Assembly: GCA_047605425.1 (NCBI GenBank)
Contig: JASGFT010000046.1
Coordinates: 1 to 29,990 of the forward strand
Length of the DNA: 29,990 bases
Reading direction: 5' to 3'
Source: JAKPAM01 sp047605425
Lineage (GTDB): Bacteria > Pseudomonadota > Gammaproteobacteria > Burkholderiales > Burkholderiaceae_E
A program made the translations under genes and the position numbers. A model generated the notes under the pieces. That model saw nothing but the letters and a program-made list of their open reading frames with translations. It searched no databases and was not told the origin of the DNA. This document shows, piece by piece, positions 15,515-21,700 of the stretch. Each line of letters begins with the position of its first letter. The stretch's first letter is position 1.

Positions 15515-16047
15515 TTGTCCTCCCATTTCTTGCGGCCGATCAGTTGCTGCGACAGCAGCACCGCGACCTTTTCACCGGCCAGGAACGCGGCATCGAATCC
15601 CGCGCGCACGACGGCTTCGACTTCCTCGGGCTTCGAGGCGCGCAGCACGTGGATGCCCATCAGTTCGAGCACGCCCTGCGTCGCCTTGCCCATCGGCCCC
15701 TGCCAGGGGTTGAACTCGGCGTACTCACCGCGCATCGTCACCAGGGTGAAGAACGGGAAGTCGGCGGCGCGCAGCAGCGACAGCATGTTCACGCAGTTAC
15801 CGACGCCGCTGCTCTGCATCAGCAGCACGGCGCGCTGGCCGCCCAGCCAGGCGCCGCAGCACAAGGCGACGCCTTCTTCCTCGGTGGTCAGCACCACGTC
15901 CTCGATGTCCGGGTCGTCGATCGCGCTGCGGATCGCGTGCGCATGACCGGCGTCGGGAACATAGGCGATCTGCTTGACGCCTCCTTCCTTCAGCACCTTG
16001 AAGATCGTCTGCTGCCAGGCAGACGCCGCGGATGTCGGATGATTCAT
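15511..16047 (-). CDS. ThDP-dependent decarboxylase, alpha (pyrimidine-binding) subunit, sulfopyruvate/phosphonopyruvate decarboxylase-like
   Basis: 178 residues, close to ComD-type alpha subunits. It matches the pyrimidine-binding half of ThDP enzymes. The activating Glu is in VVLTTEEEGVALCCGAWLGG (residues 56-58). IAYVPDAGHAHAIRSA, VLLMQSSGVGNCVNMLSLL and TLVTMRGEYAEFNPWQGPMG are typical of phosphonopyruvate and sulfopyruvate decarboxylases. The frame is open for another 360 bases upstream without related sequence, so the ATG at 16047 is chosen. Together with the overlapping beta gene it should form an active alpha/beta enzyme. TATGAT (minus strand, 16082-16087) could be its -10 box. Confidence 0.82.
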   Translation of the reverse strand: MNHPTSAASAWQQTIFKVLKEGGVKQIAYVPDAGHAHAIRSAIDDPDIEDVVLTTEEEGVALCCGAWLGGQRAVLLMQSSGVGNCVNMLSLLRAADFPFFTLVTMRGEYAEFNPWQGPMGKATQGVLELMGIHVLRASKPEEVEAVVRAGFDAAFLAGEKVAVLLSQQLIGRKKWEDK

Positions 16048-16177
16048 CGGGCCGGATCGCTGAGTGGTGAACGATGGACGCATCATAGGATCCGATGACC
16101 ACCCATGCACGGCGGGCCGTTCGGGAGTCGGACCTCGTGGGCGTGAAGCGGCGCGTGGAGGTCGGCGTTCGACCGCT

Positions 16178-16750
16178 TCAAAAAATCCCGAGCGCCAGTC
16201 CGCTGGCGAGCGCCGCCCCGACGTCCGCCGCCGGCGCTCGCTGGGCATCATCCAGGTGCTTGGGCGCCAGGATCCGCTCGGGCGTCTGCGCGTGCACGAT
16301 GACGATCGTCGGCTCGGCCACCTCGCGCAGCCGCCATCCGGTGGCGATCCGCGCCAACTGCCGGGCCGCGCCCTGCCCGTCCGAGCCGGCGCCGATGATC
16401 TGCGCATACGGGCGTCCCTCGATCCGCCCGAGCACCGGGTAGTAGCAGCGGTCGAAGAACTCCTTCATCGCCCCGGCCAGCGTCGCGAGATTCTCGGGCG
16501 CGACGAACAGGTAGGCATCGGCGTTCAGCAGATCGTCGGGGCCGGCGGCCTCGCACTGCTGGCGCCGTATCTCGACGAGATTCGATGCCGCCGTCGCGCC
16601 CGGCTGCGCGTCATCATCGCGCAGGGCTTCGCGCGCGGCCTGCTCGGCCGCGTCGGCCAGTTGCTCGCACGCGCCGGTGCGCGAGAACCAGACGATCAGC
16701 AGCCGACGAGGCGGCGCGGATCGCGCGGCGGAAGGAGAATCCTGCGACAT
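16178..16750 (-). CDS. Flavodoxin-fold / NADPH-dependent FMN-reductase-like protein
   Basis: 190 residues. The first beta strand and phosphate-binding loop, LLIVWFSRTGACEQLADA (about 17-34), match the FMN phosphate loop of flavodoxins. APENLATLAGAMKEFFDRCYYP (about 84-105) is the typical second FMN-contact region of NADPH-dependent FMN reductase-like and WrbA-like proteins. AQIIGAGSDGQGAARQL follows. No signal peptide is visible. It is a likely cytosolic flavin oxidoreductase of unknown substrate. It is separated from the decarboxylase genes by about 130 bases and may be transcribed on its own. Confidence 0.78.
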   Translation of the reverse strand: MSQDSPSAARSAPPRRLLIVWFSRTGACEQLADAAEQAAREALRDDDAQPGATAASNLVEIRRQQCEAAGPDDLLNADAYLFVAPENLATLAGAMKEFFDRCYYPVLGRIEGRPYAQIIGAGSDGQGAARQLARIATGWRLREVAEPTIVIVHAQTPERILAPKHLDDAQRAPAADVGAALASGLALGIF

Positions 16751-16924
16751 GCCTCACAGGATAGTCGACATCGCAAGGTGAAAGGCCCTGTACGCGGCGT
16801 TACGCGCCTACCTTGACCGGCTGCCAGCGCTCAGATCTGGGCTTGAGAAGCAGACAAGAACGGATTGGGGGCGCAGTCGCAGGTCGGACCCAAAGGAGTG
16901 GTCATCACCCGTGAACGGCGATAG

Positions 16925-16938
16925 GGTTACACGTAACC
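16925..16938 (+). promoter_or_regulatory. Operator-like palindrome before the MazE-like antitoxin
   Basis: GGTTAC-AC-GTAACC is a near-perfect 14-base palindrome ending 21 bases before the ATG of the antitoxin. MazE-type antitoxins bind palindromes over their own promoters, so this is a probable autoregulatory site. Confidence 0.5.
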
Positions 16939-16959
16939 ATCAACACACTGAGCCTGATC

Positions 16960-17184
16960 ATGGCGATACCGCCCACGTCCAAGCCCGTCCGGGTAAAGGT
17001 GCGTCAACTCCGTGACCGGCTGCGTGCCCAAAGGCTGCGGCCCATCCACATCCGGGCGCCAGATGTGCGCGCGGCTTCTTTCCGGGAACAGGCACATCGC
17101 CAGTCGCAAGCTGTCGCTGCGAGCGCTCATGCCCGCGAAGATCAGGCTTTCATCGACGCAGTTTCCGATCGGAGCGAGGAATGA
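16960..17184 (+). CDS. MazE-like antitoxin (DUF3018 family), orphan
   Basis: 74 residues. The sequence follows the MazE-like antitoxin family of Pfam type DUF3018. A basic N-terminal segment (VRVKVRQLRDRLRAQRLRPI) is followed by IRAPDVRAASFREQAHRQSQAVAAS, then AREDQAFIDAVSDRSEE at the C-terminus. Such genes normally precede and overlap a mazF toxin gene by ATGA. Here the ATGA is present (17181-17184), but the second frame reads only Met-Lys-Arg-Gly before a TAA, so the toxin is missing. The operator-like palindrome upstream is retained. The protein could still be made and might neutralise a related toxin elsewhere. The sequence supports the family call well; current function is inference. Confidence 0.78.
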   Translation: MAIPPTSKPVRVKVRQLRDRLRAQRLRPIHIRAPDVRAASFREQAHRQSQAVAASAHAREDQAFIDAVSDRSEE

Positions 17185-17195
17185 AGCGCGGCTAA
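17181..17195 (+). pseudogene. Remnant of a mazF toxin gene start (four codons and stop)
   Basis: ATG-AAG-CGC-GGC-TAA encodes Met-Lys-Arg-Gly, the usual opening of MazF toxins partnered with DUF3018 antitoxins (MKRGD...). It overlaps the antitoxin stop codon as ATGA. After four codons the frame stops, and thirteen bases later the tRNA-Arg 3' end begins. This is what a deletion with its left endpoint just inside mazF would leave. Confidence 0.5.
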
Positions 17196-17207
17196 ATCAT
17201 TGATTTT

Positions 17208-17283
17208 TGGCGCCCCCGGCACGAATCGAACGTGCGACCCTCCCCTTAGGAGGGGGATGCTCTATCCACTGAGCTACGGAGGC
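17208..17283 (-). tRNA. tRNA-Arg (anticodon CCU)
   Basis: A 76-base cloverleaf. The acceptor arms GCCTCCG and CGGGGGC pair with one U-G. The D-arm is GCTC/GAGC, the anticodon stem TCCCC/GGGGA encloses the loop CTCCTAA, and the T-arm is GCACG-TTCGATT-CGTGC. CCA is encoded. The anticodon CCT is at 17248-17250 and reads AGG codons, which are rare in such a high-GC genome. The 3' end borders the mazE/mazF remnant, a typical position for integration or deletion of mobile DNA. Confidence 0.97.
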
Positions 17284-17292
17284 GGACGCCGC

Positions 17293-17345
17293 GTCGGTAC
17301 CGACCGACCCTGGACGGTTCGATCGGACCCGTGACGCGCATTCTA
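17293..17345 (-). promoter_or_regulatory. tRNA-Arg promoter candidate and leader palindrome
   Basis: TAGAAT on the minus strand (17340-17345) resembles a -10 box 57 bases before the mature tRNA. It is followed by a GC-rich discriminator (GCGCG) like that of stringently controlled stable RNA genes. A poor TTGGCG lies 20 bases upstream. The leader contains a perfect 12-base palindrome, GTCGGTACCGAC (17293-17304). Confidence 0.35.
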
Positions 17346-17400
17346 TCCCAGGCCGTGACCGTTGCCGCCAACCCGTGCAGCCCGCTCCCCGACCCCCCAC

Positions 17401-18057
17401 TCAGAACTCGGCCTCCAGCTCGTCGATATCCTCCGGCTCCGCCAGCGCCGCCTCGACCCATTCGATCATCGCCGGCATCGCCATGATCGTCTCGCAATAC
17501 CGTCGGCAGACCGGATCGACGTCGACGTCGTAGGTCAGCAGCCGCGTGACGACCGGCGCGTACATCGCATCGGCGATCGTCGGCCGCTCGCCGAACAGGT
17601 ACGGTCCGCCATGGCGATCCAGGCATTCGCACCAGATCTCGACGATGCGATCGATGTCGCTGCGCGCGCGCGACCAGACCTTGAACCCCGGGAAGCGCGC
17701 CTTGATGTTCATCGGCAGCGACGAGCGCAGCGTCGCGAAGCCCGAGTGCATCTCGCCGCAGATCGACCGGCAATGCGCGCGCTGCGCCAGATCGGCCGGC
17801 AGCAGGCCGGCCTCGGGCTTCAACTCGTTCAGATACTCGCCGATCGCCAGCGTGTCCCACACGACGAGGCCGTCGTGCTGCAGCGACGGCACGCGGATCG
17901 ACGACGACAGCAGCAGGATCTCGGCGCGCATCGCCGGGTCGTCGGGCGGGATCACGTTCTCGTCGAATTCGAGGCCGGCCAACCGCGCCATCAGCCAGCC
18001 GCGCAGCGCCCAAGCGCCGTAATTCCTGCTGCTGATCGTCAATATCGCCTTCGCCAT
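17401..18057 (-). CDS. Glutathione S-transferase family protein
   Basis: 218 residues. The N-terminal thioredoxin-fold domain has ISSRNYGAWALRGWLMARLAGL, the cis-Pro region IRVPSLQHDG and VVWDTLAIGEYLNEL, where Asp-Thr replaces the common Glu/Asp-Ser that binds the gamma-glutamyl group. The all-helical C-terminal domain includes YLFGERPTIADAMYAPVVTRL, the usual N-capping box. The ATG at 18057 is preceded by AGGAGG at good spacing; a longer frame starting at 18090 is less likely. It belongs to the cytosolic GST superfamily; the substrate is unknown. The gene is divergent from phaZ. Confidence 0.9.
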   Translation of the reverse strand: MAKAILTISSRNYGAWALRGWLMARLAGLEFDENVIPPDDPAMRAEILLLSSSIRVPSLQHDGLVVWDTLAIGEYLNELKPEAGLLPADLAQRAHCRSICGEMHSGFATLRSSLPMNIKARFPGFKVWSRARSDIDRIVEIWCECLDRHGGPYLFGERPTIADAMYAPVVTRLLTYDVDVDPVCRRYCETIMAMPAMIEWVEAALAEPEDIDELEAEF

Positions 18058-18163
18058 GCCGTACGCCTCCTGATCCACAGGGTTCACCACGCAGGGTTTA
18101 GCAATGGACGTGCCATGTCCGGCACCGGCCGGCCGCTGGCTCGCTCCTTGCTAAGGCTCACGC

Positions 18164-19432
18164 ATGCTCTATCACGCCTACCAAACCCAGGCCTACGCGT
18201 TGGCCCCCGGGCGCATGCTGGCCCACGCGATCGGCGCCATGGGCCGCCCCGACTACCCGATCCCACCGGCCGGCGGCGACGGCAATCCGTTCGCGATGGC
18301 GATGCGCGCCTGGCGCGGCAACAGCTTTTTCACGCAGTGGACCGCGCTATGCGAGGCGTTCGATCGCACGCGGATCACGCACGAGCGGCCGGACTTCGGC
18401 ATCGCATCGGTCGCGTCGAACGGCCGCGAATACGGCGTGATCGAGGAAGCGACGCACCGCACGCCGTTCGCGACGCTGCTGCACTTTCGCAAGGACGGCG
18501 CGCCCGAGCAGCCGCGGGTGCTGCTGGTGGCGCCGCTGTCCGGCCACTTCTCGACGCTGCTGCGCGAGACGGTGCGTACGCTGCTGACCGACCACGACGT
18601 GTGGATCACCGACTGGCACAACGCGCGCGACGTGCCGATCGAGGAAGGCCGGTTCGGCCTGGACGAGTACATCGATCACATGATCGCGTTCATGCGGCTG
18701 CTCGGCCCGAACTCGCACGTGATCGCGATCTGCCAGCCCTGCGTGGCGGCGCTGGCCAGCGTGGCCGTGCTCGCGCAGGACGCCGATCCGGCGCAGCCGG
18801 CGACGATGACGCTGATGGCCGGCCCGATCGACTGCCGGGTCAACCCGACCGCGGTCAACCGGCTGGCGACCGAGCGCCCGATCGAATGGTTCGAGAGCAA
18901 CCTGATCAGCCGCGTGCCGCTGCCGCATCGCGGCGCCGCGCGGCGCGTCTACCCGGGGGTCACGCAACTGGCGGCGTTCATGAACATGAACCTGCCGCGG
19001 CACGTGCGGACGTTCGGCGACATGGTCGGCCACCGGATCGCCGGCGAGCACGAGGCGGCCGACGCGATCGCGCGGTTCTACGAAGAGTACTTCGCCGTCA
19101 ACGACCTGACCGCCGAGTTCTACCTGGAAACCGTCGAGCGCGTGTTCCAGACCTACGACCTGCCGCTGGGCCGGCTCGGGTACCGCGGCGAGCGGATCGA
19201 TCCGTCGGCGATCCAGCGGACCGCGCTGATGACCGTCGAGGGCGAGCGCGACGACATCTGCTCGATCGGCCAGACCGTCGCCGCCCAGGATCTGTGCACG
19301 CGGATCCGCCCTTACCAGCGGACCCACCACGTGCAGACCGGCGTCGGCCACTATGGGGTGTTCAGCGGCCGCAAATGGTCAGGCTCGATCTACCCGCGCG
19401 TGCGCGACATGATCCACGTGAACACTCGCTGA
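18164..19432 (+). CDS. phaZ: Intracellular poly(3-hydroxybutyrate) depolymerase PhaZ
   Basis: 422 residues, matching the PhaZ1 (PhaZa1) family of Ralstonia and relatives. The enzyme mobilises intracellular PHB granules by thiolysis or hydrolysis. The start fits the family (MLYHAYQTQAYALAPGR). The nucleophile is the first Cys of AICQPCVAAL (about residue 190). The acid is probably Asp in VEGERDDIC (about 363) and the base His in GVGHYGVFSGRKW (about 396). Their spacing agrees with the Cys183-Asp355-His388 triad of the Ralstonia enzyme. No signal peptide is seen, as expected for granule-bound PhaZ. TAAGG precedes the ATG. No other pha gene is in the window. Confidence 0.93.
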   Translation: MLYHAYQTQAYALAPGRMLAHAIGAMGRPDYPIPPAGGDGNPFAMAMRAWRGNSFFTQWTALCEAFDRTRITHERPDFGIASVASNGREYGVIEEATHRTPFATLLHFRKDGAPEQPRVLLVAPLSGHFSTLLRETVRTLLTDHDVWITDWHNARDVPIEEGRFGLDEYIDHMIAFMRLLGPNSHVIAICQPCVAALASVAVLAQDADPAQPATMTLMAGPIDCRVNPTAVNRLATERPIEWFESNLISRVPLPHRGAARRVYPGVTQLAAFMNMNLPRHVRTFGDMVGHRIAGEHEAADAIARFYEEYFAVNDLTAEFYLETVERVFQTYDLPLGRLGYRGERIDPSAIQRTALMTVEGERDDICSIGQTVAAQDLCTRIRPYQRTHHVQTGVGHYGVFSGRKWSGSIYPRVRDMIHVNTR

Positions 19433-19438
19433 ACGCCG

Positions 19439-19514
19439 CGCATCGCCGGCGCGCGATGCGATGCTCACGACCCGTGAATGAACCGACCGCGTCCGGGCGA
19501 CGCCACCATGGCGT
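19439..19514. terminator. Hairpins between convergent phaZ and the MATE gene
   Basis: Two stem-loops fill this 96-base convergent gap: CGCATCG (19439-19445) with CGATGCG (19454-19460), and ACGCCA-CCA-TGGCGT (19500-19514). Neither has a T-run. They may mark the 3' ends of the two opposing transcripts. Confidence 0.35.
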
Positions 19515-19528
19515 GACGAGCGGGCGTC

Positions 19529-21013
19529 TCAGCCCCGGGCGCGCGCCCCCCAGGGCGTGACGCGGATCGCCAGCGCGGTGCTCAGCCCGTACAGCACCAT
19601 CGCCGCGCCGACCAGCGCGAAGAACTGCCAGGCCGGTGCCTGCCGCGACGCGAGCCAGAAGCCGACGGCGGCGACCAGCGCCAGCCGCACCGTCGAGGCT
19701 AGCACCGGGCCGCCGATCCGGCCGGCGCCTTGCGCGGCGAAGTACAAGGTCAGGCCCATCCCGAAGAACGCGAATCCCGGCCCGGCCCGGCGCAGGTACT
19801 GGCTGGCGAAGTCGAGCACGACCGGATCGCTGGTGAACAGGCTGGACCAGAGGCCGGGAAGCAGCGAGACGACGAGACCGATCACACCGAGGTTGATCGC
19901 CGAGACGATCCCCGCGGTCCAGGCGACCTTGCGCGCCCGGGCGACGTCGCCGGCGCCGATCGCCATGCCGACCATCGGCACCGACGCGACGCCGATGCCG
20001 AACGCGAACGGGATCAGCATGAACTCGAGCCGCTGGCCGATGCCGTAGCCGGCCAGTTGCTGGATGCCGAGCTGGCCGATGAGGCCGGTCAGGATCAGCA
20101 CCGTCATCACCGACTGCAGCGGCGACAGGCAGGCGACCGCGCCGACCTTCAGGATGTCGGCGAACAGCGCCTTGCTCAGCGGCGTGCCGCGCAGGCGCAG
20201 CGTCAAGCGCCCTTGGCCGCTCATCAGGTACCAGAAAAAGAACGCCACGCCCGCCGCCATCGACAGGATCTGCCCGGCCGCGATCCCCGGCATGCCGAAG
20301 CCGGCGAAATCACCGATGCCCAGGCCCAGCACGCCGCCGACGACGACCTGCATCGCCGACATCAGCAGAATCGTCACCGACGGCACCTTCATGTTGCCGG
20401 TGCCGCGCAGCACCGAGGCCAGCGTATTGCTCAGCCACACCAGCGTCGCGCCCGAGAACAGCACGGCCGCATAGCCGACCGCCAATTCGAGCACGGCTCC
20501 GCGCCCGCCCAGCAACCGGTACAGCGCGGGCCCGGCCAGCAGGAAGATCGCCGAATACAGGATGCCGATCAGCGCGCCGATGACCACCGCGTGCAGGGCC
20601 GCGGCGTTGGCGCGATCGACGTCGCCGCTGCCGAGCGCGCGGCTGACCGACGAGGACACGCCGCCGCCCATCGCGCCGCCGGACATCATCGCGGTCAGCA
20701 TGTTGAACGGGAACACCAGCGCCATCGCCGCCAGCGGCGATACGCCGAGGCGTCCGACGTAGTAGGTTTCGGCCACGCCGACGACGACCGCCATCGTCAT
20801 CGCCAGCACGTTCGGAATCGCCAGCCGCAGCAGCGTCGGCAGCACCGGTCCGCGCAGCAGCGGATGCTCGCCGCCGGGCGCCGCGGGGCGGGCCGCCGTC
20901 CGCTCGGCCGGGCGCGCTCCGCCCCGTCCGGCATCGGTCGGCGGCAGGCCCGGCTCGCCGGCGGGCGCCGCGCCGGGGGACAATACGGACGGAACGGATT
21001 CGGAAGCGTTCAT
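19529..21013 (-). CDS. MATE-family multidrug/toxic-compound efflux transporter
   Basis: 494 residues. It is a cation-coupled exporter of the MATE superfamily in the inner membrane. About 12 hydrophobic helices are visible, arranged as two homologous halves. MATE-typical phrases are AIPNVLAMTMAVVVGVAETYYVGRLG in the first helix, MGGGVSSSVSRALGSGD, ASVLRGTGNMKVP, and IGQRLEFMLIPFAFGIGVASVPMVG in the second half. The first 50 or so residues are a Pro/Ala/Gly-rich extension before helix 1, so the start could lie further in, though no better-supported start is seen. It is divergent from a MarR-type regulator through a shared operator region, which suggests substrate-induced expression. Confidence 0.92.
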   Translation of the reverse strand: MNASESVPSVLSPGAAPAGEPGLPPTDAGRGGARPAERTAARPAAPGGEHPLLRGPVLPTLLRLAIPNVLAMTMAVVVGVAETYYVGRLGVSPLAAMALVFPFNMLTAMMSGGAMGGGVSSSVSRALGSGDVDRANAAALHAVVIGALIGILYSAIFLLAGPALYRLLGGRGAVLELAVGYAAVLFSGATLVWLSNTLASVLRGTGNMKVPSVTILLMSAMQVVVGGVLGLGIGDFAGFGMPGIAAGQILSMAAGVAFFFWYLMSGQGRLTLRLRGTPLSKALFADILKVGAVACLSPLQSVMTVLILTGLIGQLGIQQLAGYGIGQRLEFMLIPFAFGIGVASVPMVGMAIGAGDVARARKVAWTAGIVSAINLGVIGLVVSLLPGLWSSLFTSDPVVLDFASQYLRRAGPGFAFFGMGLTLYFAAQGAGRIGGPVLASTVRLALVAAVGFWLASRQAPAWQFFALVGAAMVLYGLSTALAIRVTPWGARARG

Positions 21014-21061
21014 CGATGGGTCTCGCTACGGCCAGAGGCTCGTCGGGGCGGGTTTTCCTGA

Positions 21062-21090
21062 ATTGTACCTACAACTATTGCAGATACAAT
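21062..21090. promoter_or_regulatory. Overlapping divergent promoters and twin operators for the MATE / MarR pair
   Basis: TTGTAC (21063-21068), 16 bases, TACAAT (21085-21090) form a good promoter for the MarR gene. Because the boxes are complementary, the same DNA read on the minus strand gives TTGTAT, 16 bases, TACAAT for the MATE gene. Two 12-base imperfect palindromes overlie them: TTGTACCTACAA (21063-21074) and TTGCAGATACAA (21078-21089), 15 bases apart. They look like MarR dimer sites. The predicted MarR transcript would start within a base or two of its ATG. Confidence 0.6.
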
Positions 21091-21097
21091 ATAAACG

Positions 21098-21580
21098 ATG
21101 AACATCCCTGTTGTCCAAGCTCGCGGCTGCACGAACTTCCGTCTGCGACAGTTGTCGCGGCTGGTGACGCGTTTCTACGACGGCGAGTTCGCCCGGGTCG
21201 AGCTGAAGGGCACGCAGTTCTCGGCGCTCGCGTGCATCGCCCAGGCCCAGCCCGTGCGTCCCGGCGACCTGTCGCGGATGATGGGCATGGACGCGTCGAC
21301 GCTGACGCGCAACCTGCGCGTGCTGATCGACCACGGCTGGGTCGAGCTCGGGCCCGGACCGGACGCGCGCAGCCGGATGATCTCGCTGACCGATGCCGGC
21401 CAGCGCAAGCTGGCCGAGGCGCGCGTCTGCTGGAAGCGGGCGCAGCGGGGCCTGAACACGCTGCTCGGCGCCGAAGAGATCGCCGCATTGCACGCGCTGC
21501 TCGATCACGGCCTGGCGGCGCTGACCGCGCACGTCGGCCATGACGACGGCGGCGAACCCGTCCGCGAGGCGGACGCTTAG
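21098..21580 (+). CDS. MarR-family transcriptional regulator
   Basis: 160 residues. It has a dimerisation helix with a Cys (residue 11 in ARGCTNFRLRQLSRLVTRFYD). The winged helix follows: LKGTQFSALACIAQAQPV, the recognition region MGMDASTLTRNLRVLIDHGWVEL and the wing GPGPDARSRMISLTDAGQRKL. A C-terminal dimerisation helix ends the protein. The subfamily with an N-terminal Cys-x-Asn-Phe-Arg is common in betaproteobacteria. It probably represses itself and the divergent MATE exporter through the operators between them. The transcript may be nearly leaderless. Confidence 0.92.
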   Translation: MNIPVVQARGCTNFRLRQLSRLVTRFYDGEFARVELKGTQFSALACIAQAQPVRPGDLSRMMGMDASTLTRNLRVLIDHGWVELGPGPDARSRMISLTDAGQRKLAEARVCWKRAQRGLNTLLGAEEIAALHALLDHGLAALTAHVGHDDGGEPVREADA

Positions 21581-21584
21581 TTCA

Positions 21585-21647
21585 CCGCCGGACGGGCGTC
21601 GTCGCCGACCGCCTTCGCCGGCTCCCGTCACCCAGTCCGTCCGGCGG
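21585..21647. terminator. Long inverted repeat between convergent marR-type gene and transglutaminase gene
   Basis: CCGCCGGACGG (21585-21595) and CCGTCCGGCGG (21637-21647) are perfect 11-base complements enclosing 41 bases, extendable by two more pairs inward. The repeat starts five bases after the marR-type stop, in a convergent gap. It could be a bidirectional transcript end. No T-run is present. Confidence 0.4.
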
Positions 21648-21700
21648 CGCCTGCCGGCGCCCGCCCTTCGTGCCCTCGCCTTTCGCCCCCTTTCCCGCGC

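Noticed and set aside
16927..17130. A 67-codon minus-strand frame opposite the MazE-like antitoxin
   Set aside because: The plus-strand frame has clear antitoxin family sequence; this one does not.
17362..19560. A 732-codon plus-strand frame across the GST and phaZ genes
   Set aside because: Composition is typical of an antisense or frame shadow in high-GC DNA; PhaZ and GST motifs are in other frames.
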